The translations under genes were made by a program, and so were the position numbers. From Perognathus longimembris pacificus (taxonomy: Eukaryota; Chordata; Mammalia; Rodentia; Heteromyidae), in assembly GCF_023159225.1 (NCBI RefSeq), contig NC_063180.1, forward strand, positions 8,615,297 through 8,679,296: DNA of 64,000 nt, written 5' to 3'. Positions 10,629 to 24,403 of the stretch are shown here, piece by piece. Each line of letters starts with the position of its first letter. The first letter of the stretch is position 1. The notes under the pieces are model-generated. The model saw only the letters and a program-made list of their open reading frames with translations. It made no database searches and was not told the origin of the DNA.

Positions 10629-13600
10629 GTAAGCACCTAGTCCCGACGCGCCGGGGCTTCAGAGGAGAGGGCCGGGCCTGGGGGCTGCGGGCTCTGAGGG
10701 GCCTGCGGGGCCTTGGGCGCCCCCAACCCCGTCCTCAGGTGTGCCTTCCGCGAGGGAGACCCCCCCCCCCGACCGCCGGACAGGGACGGCGCGTCCGGCG
10801 GGCGGGCACACTTGCTGGGGTCCCGGGTGTTTCGGGGCTCGGGGGACTTCCCAGACACACACCTGCCCCGACGCAGCCCTGAGCACCGCCGGGGGTCCCG
10901 GGCTCCCGCCCCCTTGCTGTCCGGGTCAGCGCCCCCCATCCCCGAGCGCTGCGGGGTCCGCTCTGGGGGCCGAGGCTCCGGAGCGCAGCAGTCACGAGAC
11001 GCGCTCCACGTCTGTCTGGGTCGGGGAGTGCAAAGGACGGAGACCTTGGGAGCCCGTCTCCCACCCCACCCCACACCCCGGCCCGCGGGGTCCGGGGGAC
11101 CAGCCCCACCCTTCTCGCTGCCCAGAGGAATTGCCGCTCTCCTTACATTTGTCCCTTCCGGGCTGGTGCGAGCTGCCAGAAGTTTGGGAGCCAGGCGTGC
11201 ACCCAGGAGGTGTCGGTTTAGGGACTGCGCTCTTCTGTAGTGTGGAGTGGTCACGACCGAGCCCTGAGCAGAAACGTTGCTGCTTCCCCAGAAAGATGAT
11301 TGCAAGTGCCTTTCTAAAGGTAGTTTTAATTAAGTACTCACTCGATCCCACGAGGACAGGATCAGTCACCAGTGATTTTCTCATTTCCGCGTTGGCTGGG
11401 GATAAAGAGAAACTGCCTTTTACTTAGGCTGCAGACATCATTCATAGAGGGAGTTTGCATCTGTCTTCCGGTTCGTTTGATGAGAAACTAGTGTAGTTTG
11501 CAATTCCGAATCGAAATGAGAAACACTGTTCCCATATTAAGGTTGTGATGCAAGCATTGGGTCACTGACTGATTCCTTGACATAAGTGGACTGCTGTCAT
11601 GCCTCCCTGTGCATGGCCTTGCTTTTCTGAGCCCGTTCCAAATCCTCAGCTCTTTCATCGTCCTAAATTTAAGAATCACTGTGCTTTGTGTCTAGCTGTG
11701 GAAGGACTGTGGGGTTATCAGTGTGGGCCAGTCTGGATACGAATTTATTTTGTTGTTCTAAGAATACCTGGTAAGTGTGATGTTGTCAGAACCACTGCAT
11801 TAGGTGAAACCTTACATGCACATTTCCTTTATTTCACCCGGATAGTGAAGAATAAGATCTGCCCTGTGATATTTGAAGTTTTGTCACTTTTTCATTCTAG
11901 CCTTTCTTTCACGCTTTACTTGGGCTCCTGCTTTTAGACTCTTTTCTAGTCATCTAAGATCTACCTTAAATTCTCCAAGCCAATGAAGGATTTTCTAACG
12001 TAATAAGCAATATATATGCTCAGAGGCTGGGGCTGATTTGTCATTGATTTCCAAAAGCTTTAGACAGTTCCTGGCAATCAGTAGAAAGTCATGCTGAATA
12101 TGATCAAACTACTAGCAAAGACTAGTCTGTCATCAAGCTGTCACTAGTCCAGTCAATTCAATAAATGCAGCTTTTGAAACTCCTTTTGTATGACTGTGAA
12201 AGAAAGATAGCTAGACTAGACACTCCCTTCTAGTTTATATGAACTACAGTGAAGTGCAATTGAAAATTTATTGGGCCTGGTTTAAGAGCTCACAGTTATT
12301 CATCTTTATCAGAGTTTTAGTTTTAACAACTGGATGTATTAACTACCTTGGTAGCTTTTTATAGCTTTAAGAAAAGGTGTCCTTTTTATTTCCCGTTAGT
12401 AGTGGCTTTTTTCCATTGTTTCAGTGTTAATCTACAAAATGAACTTGCATTAAACATTTGCATTCAGTGTCTTGTGCCAGTTAATTCACAGCTTATATTG
12501 CAAAAGTACAGTTTTCCATTCTGGGAGTGCATAAAAAAGAAACGTGGGCAATGTGTCTGCAGTAGGTGGCCTGTGGGTGTTCTTTAGGTATGAGTTAGGC
12601 AAGATTATTTTCCTGTGATGTATTTTCCTCTTGTTGGAAGTGTGTTGATGACAAATGATCACCAAGGAAATGAAGGATTCCTGTTTTATATCCCAGGAGT
12701 TATAAGAAAATATATCATCTTATTTTTTCTACTATGCCATCATAGACCATAACTGCTTTTTCTTTTCTCTTTTCCTTGACTATCTTCATTTGGAGATGTT
12801 TATCAGCTATCTAAAAATCTTTTGCAGAAATAAAGAGAAGATGTAAATAATTAATATTACTGTTTAGTAGGAATTAGTCTGGAAGTAACAGTCCACTAGG
12901 GACTAGTAAAAGTCAGTCTTTAGGATAGGCTAGATCATTTGAGAGATGGGTAAATGGAGAAAATGAGCTAAGGCACATGGCTGTCACCTCCCCCACCACA
13001 CTCCAACTTATATAAAGGAATTACTCCGTCTCTAATAATTGCATATTCAACTTTATGTTAATATTTATTCTCTGATTACTGACAATTTGTAGTTCAATAT
13101 AAAATTGAATTTGTATTACCATTGTCATAATGGAAATATTTTGCTATTATATGACTAGTTTAGGTCCTGCACTTAATGTAATGATTAAGCATTTAATTCT
13201 GTATTTAACATGTGTGTCCTTTGAGCTAAATGTTTTAGTAAAGAGGAGTAAGCACATGTGTGATACATAGGTCCTCTCCTGAACCAGCTAACAGTTCAGT
13301 GGGAAAGACAGTTATGTACCCAGCACCAGCCATGCAACAAAGGAGAGGCTAATATTTAATTTGTATGAATGGCATAAAATAGCAATGGAGAAATGACTGT
13401 TCTGGCTAGATTTGTAATGAATAGTCATATATTTTTGAGGTATCCAAGAGGAGGTATAACTTGAAGGCAATTTGTGCTTGGTTTGAGAATACAGAGGGAA
13501 ATATGGTATGACCAGTGAAAAAGCTGAGAAACTGTGTTTGTCTGAGTTGGCAGAAACTGCTTTCAGATTATCCTTGGTGGGTGAAAGAGAAAGGATAAAG

Positions 13601-16600
13601 CTCAAAAGGTAGGTTGCAACCAAAGATCTGAATGCCAACCCAAGAGATGTGGAGTTTATTTTATAGATAGATTATAATGTATTGTAATGAAGACTGGGGT
13701 ATGAGCTAGTGAAGGATAATGGGGAAGGTTTAGGAAGGACTGAATAAGATAAATTAGCAGTGAGATCAAGAAGCAAGTCATTGGGCTGGGAATATGGCCT
13801 AGTGGCAAGAGTGCTTGCCAGGGCTTGGAAGTCCTGGGTTCGATTCCCCAGTACCACATATATAGAAAACAGCCAGAAGTGGCACTGTGGCCCAAGTGGC
13901 AGAGTGCTAGCCTTGAGCAAAAAGAAGCCAGGGACAGTGCTCAGGCCCTGAGTCCACGCCCCAGGACTGGCAACAAAAAACAAAACAAATAAACAAGAAG
14001 CAAGTCATTACATGAAGTATGCATGAAAGGGGAAGATGAATGTAAAATGTAAAGGAAGGTTTCATTGACATTGTTGCATAAAGGAGTAGTCAAAGATGAG
14101 TTGAGAATCTTTGAGTCAAGACGCATTAGTATTTTGCATAGCTTTTTATTTTCTATAATAATGGAAGAGAGGAAAGGCAGTTCAAGAAAGTAAAAGCACT
14201 AGATGCAAAAGTACTAGAATATTTAGACAAATTTACATAGTAGTGGAAGAAGGAATGTGAGGAAGGATATAAATTTAAAACTTTAAACTAAATTCCATTT
14301 ACATATGTTAGATGACATTATTTTTAAGGCAGTAATTACCCTTTAAAAGATCTGGGGTGACAGCTTTACTTGTATTTGCTTTAGAAACCAAAAGGGATTG
14401 TGCAAGGAAGAATACATATTGAATTCTTTCTTTTGTTCTTATTTCTGTTGTTAATGACTTCCAGATTTGGATGAGTATAAAGTTTTTTAAAATGTCTTTT
14501 TCTGATCTGTAAGGAGCTTATAATTTAGTTGAGAAACCTATCAAGAAAACTGTGTTAAAGTCAGGTGTGGTTGCACACACTTCAACAGGCTAAGGAAGGA
14601 GTTCTGAGTTCTAGACCAGCCTGGGCAACAACATAACCCTATCTTTAAAATTTTTTAAAAAGGCAAAACAAAGAAAACTGTGCTAGAGAAGGAGGTAATG
14701 TCCACCAGTCTTTCATTCCCCTGATTCCTGTAGCCTGTTATGAACAGTTTGCTTCCACCTGTGAGGGTTAAAAGTGTATTTAAAGCTAGGAGCCCATCTT
14801 TTGGGACACAGTGTGCGTGCCTCTGTGTGATGCTTGTCATATTTACAAAGAATTTGGTACAGTGATTCAACCAAAGATATAAATGGTGTCCTTTTATGGA
14901 AAGGTAGATTTGCCATCCACATTTGTTCTTTTTCTAGGTGGAAACAAGAGAAGATGAAGAACAAAATGTCAAGCTGACTGAAATTCTGGAACTCTTGGTT
15001 GCAGCTGGGTATTTCAGAGCAAGAATTAAAGGCTTGTCACCTTTTGACAAAGTAAGAGGAAACCTTTCTAACCATTATACTATGTATTATCAGGATGACT
15101 GTGGCAAAGGAAGAGATTGTGGGGTTTTTTGTTTGTTTGTTTTTTGCCAGTCCTGGGCCTTGGACTCAGGGCCTGAGCACTGTCCCTGGCTTCTTTTTGC
15201 TCAAGGCTAGCACTCTGCCACTTGAGCCACAGCGCCACTTCTGGCAGTTTTCTGTATATGTGGTGCTGGGGAATCGAACCCAAGGCTTCATATATTAGAG
15301 ACAAGCACTCTTGCCACTAGGCCATATCCCCAGCCCCCTGAGATTGTGTTTTTACTTCCTTCATTTCCATGTTTCCATTCTTCCTAATACAGATTCATTA
15401 TGGGTATGTTAAAATTTCCTTATTTAAAGAAAGTAATAAGTCAGTAGATAAAGATTAAGTCATCTTCTATGCACACTTTTAGAAAATGCAAGAAAGCAAA
15501 ATAAACAGTTTCTTGATTGAAAGAAGCTAATTTGGGTACAGATTATAAAGCTTATGTCCAAAAATAATCTTAGCAATGAGTTATACCACGTTCCTAAATA
15601 ATTGACAGATATTCTGTAGAAGGAATATACTCTGAGTTTCTGAGAGGGAGAAGTCACTACTGCTTTCACTTAAGCAATTCCATGAACAATTATCTTGCAT
15701 AGGACATAGTAGTAGATGTTGAGGACACAGAGCTAAAATAGTAGGTGCTCTCAAAGAGTAGCACTTTTGTAAAAAAACAGAAGACAGACAAGTAAACCAA
15801 CATATGTAGAATAAATGGACTGAATGCTAAGCCATCCAAGACCAATGGCAGGGTAGGGCAGGAAGTCATTAGAAAACCAGGACTTAGTGCTTCAGGGATC
15901 ACAGTCCTGGTTTTAAGTCCTGGGCTTATCAGAGTTATTCTGAGTTGTTTTGTAACAAACACAGGTGTCTGCTCCTCACCCATTGAACTTCTGGTTTGTT
16001 CAATCTGAGGTGGGGCCTGGAATTTTAATAGATATCTCCCTTGAGTCTAAAATATAGTCAAAAATGAGATTCAGTTGTTTTTTTGAATGTCATGCTACAT
16101 CTGAAAAGGATTTTATTTCAAAATAGATTTTTAGCCTAAACCTCATTTTCATTTCAGAAAACTCCTAAAAGCAAAGTACAGTGGGGATTGTCATCTATGT
16201 GAATGAGACTATTAAGATGCATGGAAAATAAACGATGAGCCAGAAAATATCAGTCTTTTGGTGCTCATGTACTTGGTCTGCAAAATACAAATTTCCTTGG
16301 ATCTGGCATATTGGAAACCAAGTTCAGAAATCTTTCAGCTGAGAATTAATATCTGTCCCTTTCATTATGAATAGAATCTATATGTAATATGTCCATTTAA
16401 TAGTGAAGTCAACTTCTCAGTCACATTGGCAGCCTTAGAAGTGCTCAGTAGCCCACATGGTCAGCAACTGATGTATTGAACAGCATAGGTACAGAACATT
16501 TTCACCACTGCAGAGTTTTACTTAGTAGTGCTATTTTAGATAAATCATAGGAAAGGAGAACACACTTTCTAAATATATCTTTATAAGCTACTTATAATTT

Positions 16601-19600
16601 ATCTACCTTCTGCTTTCTTTTCTTCAGAAAGTGAAAACAAATATTTGCTTTGTTTCTTACAGGTAGTAGGAGGAATGACTTGGTGTATCACCACTTGCAG
16701 CTTTGACGTAGATGTTGACTTGCTCTTTCAGGAAAATTCTACAATAGGTCAAAAAATGTAAGTTATTAGAGTTTGCCATGGAAGAGCCTGTACAGAAGGA
16801 GAAGGGACTTTTTTGAAGAAATAGTACTTACCTGTTCATATATAATATATATATTTAATTTTCATGTTAGGCTGTCTGTGCCTATTTTATTTATTTTTTT
16901 TGAGGGTTTTCATGTATATCCCAGACAGGCCTGGAACTTGCAGTCTTATCTTATCCTCCCAAATGCTAGGATTATAGCTATATGTTACCCTGTCCAGTTG
17001 TATTTACTTTATTTATTTATTTATTTTGTGGTACTGGAGTTTGATTTCAAGGCCTTGCACTGTATTTGTTATTTACATAAACTCTTACATGTTTACATGT
17101 AGGTCCTTTCCAATATTTGTAGCATCAGCTTAGTTATTCTTGACCATGTGGCATATCTATTTTGTTTGGCTACCTACCCCATATGCCTATTTGGGGTACT
17201 ATTCATTTGCTTAAGTAGTGCAGATTAAATAAAATATAATTGTGTCAGAAAGTAGTCCTCTGTGTTCCAAAGCCAGATGTGACCTTATATTGTGATCATC
17301 CTCATTTCTTCTGTTCCTTAGTTCTATTCTTTTACTTTAATTTTTCTGGTTCATTTTAAAATTTAGAAATTAGTTTCCTTTAGACCTTGTGTAGTTAGGT
17401 CTTCTGCTTTTTCCAGTGTGTTCATCTCTATCTTTTCATGATGTTCAATTGCTTGTATTTAAGGCATTTTGGATATGACTACATTTAAATTTACCTTCTT
17501 GCTACTTATTTTGTGTTTGTTTCCGTTTTCCTTTGTTCCTCTAAATTTTTCCTTCCTCCCTTTTCTGCATTAACTGGGTATTTTTCTATGGCTCCATTTT
17601 TCTGTCTTCATTCAGCTTATGATACTTTTACAAAAAGTTACTGCCTTAATATTTATATTATGAATTGAAGATTTTTAGCCAATTTTCAGGTAATATACAT
17701 GTACAGAATGAGAACCTTACACCATTAGACTTTGCTTCTTCTTATTCTTTGTGCTATATGTTAATTTTGATGTGTATTATAAACTAGATAATACACTGTC
17801 TATTTTTACCTTAGATTAGGGATCAGCAAACTTTTTTCTGTAAACTTTTAGACATGGTCATTGGTCCCTGTTACAGTAACTCAGCTTTGCTACCACAGTG
17901 TGAAAACAGCATACGCACTCATACACACATGAGTGAACAGGACTATGAGGAATTTGAGTGTCAGCTGTGTGCCAGAAGTTGTACTGGATGCCTCACATAT
18001 TTTAATTTTTTATTACAGTGGTATCATCCCTATTTTACAGATGGAACCAAGGCTGAAAGAAGCCAAGATCTTACAGCCAATATGTAAGAATGCTTTCATG
18101 TTCAGGCTATTTTTTTTTTAATGAGAGTTTCTAGTAACTCCTTAGTTTATCTTTTTCCAAAAACACTAATCTGTATAGAAGTTGATTAGAGGAGGAAAGT
18201 AAACTATTTCTTTCTCCTTGTGTAAGACAGAACCTCTTTTTACCCACCATTGAGAAAATGGTGTGAACTCCTGGCTTGAGATTTTTACCTGTGGGTGTCC
18301 TGCTCAGTCTTCGGTAGCTTTGGCCTGGCTATAATATTAGAACATTTGGCATACCCATTTCTGCTCCCAGACCTTTCAGTGGGAAGCTGTGATCTTTGAA
18401 AGGCCATTTCTCTAGGCCTCAGTTCAGAAATGTATGATTCCATGGCTTAGTCTTCATTTTTCTGAAGTATTACCTCCCCCAAGTAAAACCACTTCTGAAA
18501 GGGTTAAAGATGATTTACAATACCATTTGAAGCAGTGATGTTAGAAAAGTGAAGCAAAGGAAAAGGAAAAAAAAAAAGTGGAGATAAAGGGCATGAATGA
18601 TGAGTCACTAAATACTTTGTTTTTCTGGGATAGGCAGATGTTTGTCCCTAAGCTTTCTGGATGCCAACAAAAGGAGAAAATTGCAGCAAGGTACTCATTC
18701 ATAGTTGCCATAATAGAAGGAAAATCGGTTCCTAAGAAGTTAAGACCAAAGGATATCTCAAAAAGTTCTTCTCCCTCTCTCCTTCTCTCCCTCTCTCTCC
18801 CTCCCTCAGCCTTTCTCTCCACCTCCCTCTCTTCCTCACTTAGCCTCTCCTTCTCCCTTCCCTTGTTCTCGCTTACTCTCAAGCAAATCCTTTCTTTTAG
18901 GATTATAATCACAAGTAGGATTTTAGTTATTTTATTAATAAAGTTTTAAACAACAGCTTGTATTACTAGAGAAAGTGAGTATAGTATTTAAAATTGCCTT
19001 GAAGGAGAATTTGATATTAGTCCATTTTTTTTCCTGAAGTCTTAAGGGAAAATAAAGTTGGGAATTTTGCATTTCCTACAAGTTTTTGAAAGCAGCACAA
19101 ACTACACATAGAAAATGCTAATACTGAAAATAATGCATGCTGAAGGAAAATGGTATCTTGTATCCAATTTCATATAAACTCATTTCACATACAAATGAAG
19201 ATTTTTAGAAAATTGTTTTTGAAGTTTTTTTGCTGTTTGCAATTTTTCCAAACTAAAGTAATTTTTTTCACTAAAACTGAAGTCTCAGTGAAAATTGTTT
19301 CTAGCCTAATTTTAGATAAATATGTTTTATACATAAATAAAGTGAAAATTTATATTTGAAATTTTTATCACTTACAATTTTTGGAGCACATAAAAGTGAT
19401 TATACCTTCCTATGCTGGAGCATTGCTGAAACACTGGGTCATATTCCTAGGCGAGGCTTCACAGTCTCACAAATGATTGGTCAACATTTAGTCTGTCCTA
19501 AAAGACAGAGGAAGACTTGCAGTCTGTTGTGAGAATATAGCATGACAGTATGAACTAATGGTTCATGAAAGCTCCTGGGTATGGGAAAGTATAATCAACT

Positions 19601-22600
19601 TTATGTAACCCAGACATTGTGAATGAGGATAAACTTCAAATGAAATGTACAATTTTCCGTTTGCTAAGATGTTTGACAGTTTAGTAAGATTCTAGCCATG
19701 TCAATTGTGTTCTTGTCTATGAAACCAGAATCAGTGCTATATGACTAACATATTGTTATGAAAAACTTCAAAATGATATTCCATAGTAGAAATTCTCCAT
19801 TATCTTCAAATTGAAGAACTTCCTTTAGAGATATTTCTGTATGTCTCTTCCAGTTTTTGGTTCATGAGTAGTTGTGGGAAGTTCATTGGATTCATTCTTG
19901 GTATCTTCTGGATGGTTCTTTGTGGTGTTTGAAGCACCTTCTGTTGGGTATTGATTATGCTCATATCAGTTTTTCAGTCTGTTTTCTCCCTCATTAACAT
20001 TCCTTTTGCTATTGTTGTAATTTTGTGTTTTGTTCCTCCTTCAGTTTCTTTTTTTAAATTAAATTTTTATTGTCAAACTGATGTACAAAGAGGTTACAGT
20101 TTCATATGTTAGGCATTGGATACCATTTCTTGTACTGTTTGTTACCTCCTCCCTCATTCCCCCCTCCCCCCTTCCCCTTTCCCTTTCCCTCCCATGAGTT
20201 GTTCAGTTCATTTACACCAGTTTTGCAAGTATTGCTTTTGTAGTTGTTTGTCTTTTTTACCCTGTGTCTCTCGATTTTGGTATTCCCTTTCAGTTTCCTA
20301 GTTCTTCTATCAGTATACACGGTTTCCAATGTACTCAGATAAGATACAGATAGTACAGGTACACCACAGGAAGGGGATACAAGAAGATCATCAATAATAG
20401 AAGCTATGGTTACACATAGCACGTTGAAAGTAGTTACAATAGTGATATAACAATCGTTTCCATAACATGGAGTTCATTTCACTTAGCATCATCTTACGTG
20501 TTCATAAGGGTATAGCTATTGGGCTCTTGTGAGCCTCTGCTGTGACTTGCCTAAACCTGTGCGAATTATTCCATATGAGGGAGACCATAGAGTCCATGTT
20601 TCTTTGGGTCTGGCTTACTTCACTTAGTATAATTTTTTCCAAGTCCTTCCATTTCCTTACGAATGGGGCAATGTCATTCTTTCTGATAGAGGCATAGAAT
20701 TCCATTGTGTATATGTATCACATTTTCCTGATCCATTCGTCTACTGAGGGGCATCTGGGTTGGTTCCTCCTTCAGTTTCTAACCTAGGTTTATCTGCCAA
20801 ACTTCTGCATAGAAAAACTGTTTTTTGTGTCTCCTGTTGGTTTTCCTTGTCTATGTTGACAAGAAAGCCTTCCCAAGGATCCCTGTTGACAATGGTGGTT
20901 TTGTCTTCTGTCTTTTTATTTGGTCATCTCTCACCTAGATGTGTCTAATTCATGCACTTACTTTTGTAATAAGTTTCTCTGTTGAAGTGAAGTTATTGTC
21001 TAGGTATATTCCATTCCCTAGCAGGTGTATCATTGTCATTTTTTTTTCATACTAGGACTTGTATATGTCTATATCTGGTACTTCTATTAGTTGAAAAGTG
21101 AAAGGGGGTTTTGGTAACTGTTGTCTTTATCTGTGGACTTAAAAAACTTTAGTGTTGTTCTTTAAAGTTTATGTTTTTCCCCACATAACTGTATTTTCAT
21201 GTCCTTCTTCTTTCTTTTTTTGGGAGGGAGGCTGGTTAGAAATTGTTCTATACAGCTCATTACTTGTGACTGAATGTTCCAGAAAGGATGTTTTATAGCT
21301 CCTAACAAACACTGCTTCTCTGTACTACTTCCTATTTTGTTGCAGCTGTTGTTGAAGTTGAGTTTCCTTTTCCAGTGTATATATCTTTCTTCCTTGGTGC
21401 CTCTTTATGACCTCTGGGGCACTAAAGAAGTATGTCTTTAGAAAATATGCATTCATATGGATTCTGAGGAGGCTTTGGGCATCCACTCTGACCACATTCA
21501 GGCTTAGTTCTTGTGGGTTTTCCACATGGGCACAAATGCAATTATATTGATGGCTATAATTTTTTAAGATCAAACTCAGTATTCTTTTGCCTTTGCTTCT
21601 TTTGGATTAAATATGAGAGGCAAAAGTTTAACTTGGCTGAGGCACAGGGTTTGAAGCACATATTTTGTTGTTCACTCATTCTTGTGTGGTTTAGGTTCTG
21701 TGGTTTTCAGATTATCCCTAGCAGGCAAAGTCTATTGGTTTGGCTCTGGTGACTTATGGTACTATATTTATTTTCACTGATGACAGATGACCCCTTCGTC
21801 TGAGTAGGTAGGAGTCCAGTGGGTTTGCCTGCTACTTTTGTGATCTTGGTCTCAATGGCCTTGTCTTTGGTTGTTGAATGAGTCCCAATGGCCTGGATGT
21901 CCACGGCTCTGGCCGCAGCTGATCAGGGGCTCTGTTTCTTGCATGCTCTTTTTGAGCAAGGTGGTCCCATCTTGTTATAAACCTTCTATTCCCAAAGTAG
22001 CTTTGGAAACCTGGCTTCTAGTGACTTTTCCCTTTGCCTTTTGGAGGTTTGAGGTTTTATATACACTCATGATAAGAGAAGTAGCTTTGCCCCATTCCAG
22101 CTCCTTGGCTGCATCCATGGCAGCCAGGTGTTTAGTGACTTCATGCTCAGCTCTACTGGGGCTAAGGTCAAATGATATCCTCTTAGTGATCTTTGAGGAG
22201 GACCTGTCTAATTTTACATCATATGCTGATGAGCTAGTGTTTGTGATGATGTTTCCAACAACTTTTCCCTCAACTTGTGGAGAGCTGGTAGGTGCTATTT
22301 TCAGTACTGTTTTTAAAGGTATAAAAGTTTGTCCCTCTATGTTTGTATAGTCGAGGTGATGGGCATTAGGGACGTCTTGTGCTGTTTTTCCTGGTGCTCA
22401 TTCTTGGTCTTTGAGTGGGCCTGGAGCAGTTGATTGTCTTCTGTTGTTGACCTCTATCTGGCCGCAGGAGGTACAGTAGTGTTGAGAGGGCTTGAGTTAG
22501 ATCCCATGGTAACCTCTGAAGACACCATGCTGTTCCTTGCTTTAGTCTCTCTGGCTGTTGAATACTTCTTGGCCACCTGATTACCAGTGTCTCTACCTTC

Positions 22601-24350
22601 AATTACTTCTATAGGAGATACAGGCTTGGGTAATTTGCCTGATTTTTAGGGCTATATTGTCAAAGATGTGAGGGGGTGCAGTGGTTGTATACAGCATGTA
22701 AGCCCCAGGTGATGAATGGAGGACCACATTGGTTACATGGTCATCATCACTGCTCATTGGGGAGGGTGTGTGCACCTGAGGTTCAAAGGGAGGAAGTATG
22801 CTGGATCTGCCCTCCACCTCCTTGGGGCAGGGGAGGGGGGTAACAATAAACTTATTCATTAGCGGTCAGAAATCAAGTAGGATCTTGGCTGATGACTATC
22901 CTTTGAGGCCAAAACAGGAGCCAGCCGTATCTACTGTACAGGGACTTAGGAGGGTGGGATGTTTCTCAGAAAGCCCAGAGGGTTTTTTCAGATGATCCTC
23001 CTAGCCAGGCAAAACAGCAGCCTCAGTAGATGGCTCCTGGGGACTCCATCCTCCAGTGTTTGGGAATACAGGGTGCCTAGACATTTGTCAATGTTGTCAA
23101 GCCAGGAGAGTGTGTTAAGATGGGTATCATCAGTGGCAACATCCAAAACAAAAAGGTTTATATGTTATGGGGTTGTCTGTGGTTGTCAGAATGGTCCAGA
23201 GAAATTGAAAAGTGGTCTGTTTGGGAACAGTTGGAAGGGCCAGACTGGAAGTCTTGTCATCAACTCCAATTCTCCAGAATTCTTCAGATCCTGTCCCGGG
23301 TCCGTTAAAGATATCTTTTGCACTGCAGTGCAAGGGTACATCTCAGCACCTTAGACTAAAAGGGATGAGGCAAATGAGGAGCTATAGCAGAGATGGCAGT
23401 ACAAGCACATAGGTTTTCTAGGAAGAATTGCTAAAGAAATCTTATTTGTGTGCCTGCCACGTTCTAAGTACTGGAAGTTAAAAAGTTCCTATTTAAGTTA
23501 ATATTTTAGTACTTATCTATCCAAAGTATAAAAAGAGGCCCAGAAGATCAATATTTAGATGTGTGTATGTATTAGCTCTGTCATGACTCTGCCAACCTGA
23601 CATAAATAAGGAAAAGGAAATTCTCATTTAGGTTCACAGTTTCTGTCCATAACTATAGAGAGTAAGTGACAGAACAGCAGATCACACCATAGCAGCCAGG
23701 AAGCAGAGATACAAAACGCCACTGCTCATGACAGATATTTCTTAATCTTGGCACTAGCCAGAGTAAGGTTCTGAGAGTCAAACCCTATCACTGTCAAAAA
23801 ATATATTTACATATTTTATTATATAATGTATACTTATGGTATTTATTATATGTAATGTTATTTATAAAATAAAATACCTATACTATGTGATTTTTAGAAA
23901 AAGAATATTATTTAGCACAGTCATGTTTTTCTTAGTTCTAACTGTGAGCAACACAACCCTGTATCCCTAATATCTGCCATTTGGGGGTGTGGCTACTCAC
24001 TGAGCTGCCCATAGAAAGAACCTTCCTAGAAGGCACTGCACAGTCCTTGTGTATGGCTCTGTACTCCTCCATTGTGCCAAATCTAGAGAGGATTTTTTTA
24101 ACCTTTTTATTTTTTATTACAGAGATATTATGTCCATGAAGTTAAATAAAATTCATATTTTGTCAAAAGAAACAAAGCATAATGCTTATTTCTTGCCTGT
24201 TCTACACTTTAGTTTTATTTCCTGGAAAGATGCTGCTTAAGTTTTGAGATTCTTCAGAGTGGTCTTCTCTGCATTGATAAGTCTGTGTTTCATAAGAAGT
24301 ATGTGTTATATAGAAGTAAGATATGTAATGGTAATGATTAAAAGAGGAAG

Positions 24351-24403
<53 letters not shown>

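Larger units (their letters stand above)
10270..11300. promoter_or_regulatory. CpG island over promoter, exon 1 and start of intron 1
   Basis: A block of about 1 kb with very high G+C and frequent CpG surrounds exon 1 and fades near 11300. It includes a run of C around 10760. Long open frames on both strands here reflect base composition, not coding. Confidence 0.9.
10629..14937 (+). other. CCDC93: CCDC93 intron 1
   Basis: 4.3 kb. The first 670 bases are CpG island. The rest holds one young IDL-Geo SINE (13783-13993), an old B1 (14562-14665) and otherwise unassigned AT-rich sequence, some of which (13200-13660) may be a diverged old repeat. Confidence 0.9.

Noticed and set aside
10637..11427. 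Overlapping open frames of 120-230 codons on both strands in the CpG island
   Set aside because: High G+C removes stops in all frames. The translations are P/R/G-rich without domains, and both strands are open at once.
21871..22350. Plus-strand open frame of 159 codons in intron 3
   Set aside because: It is the complement of the minus-strand stretch whose translation looks more natural, so I take it as a shadow.
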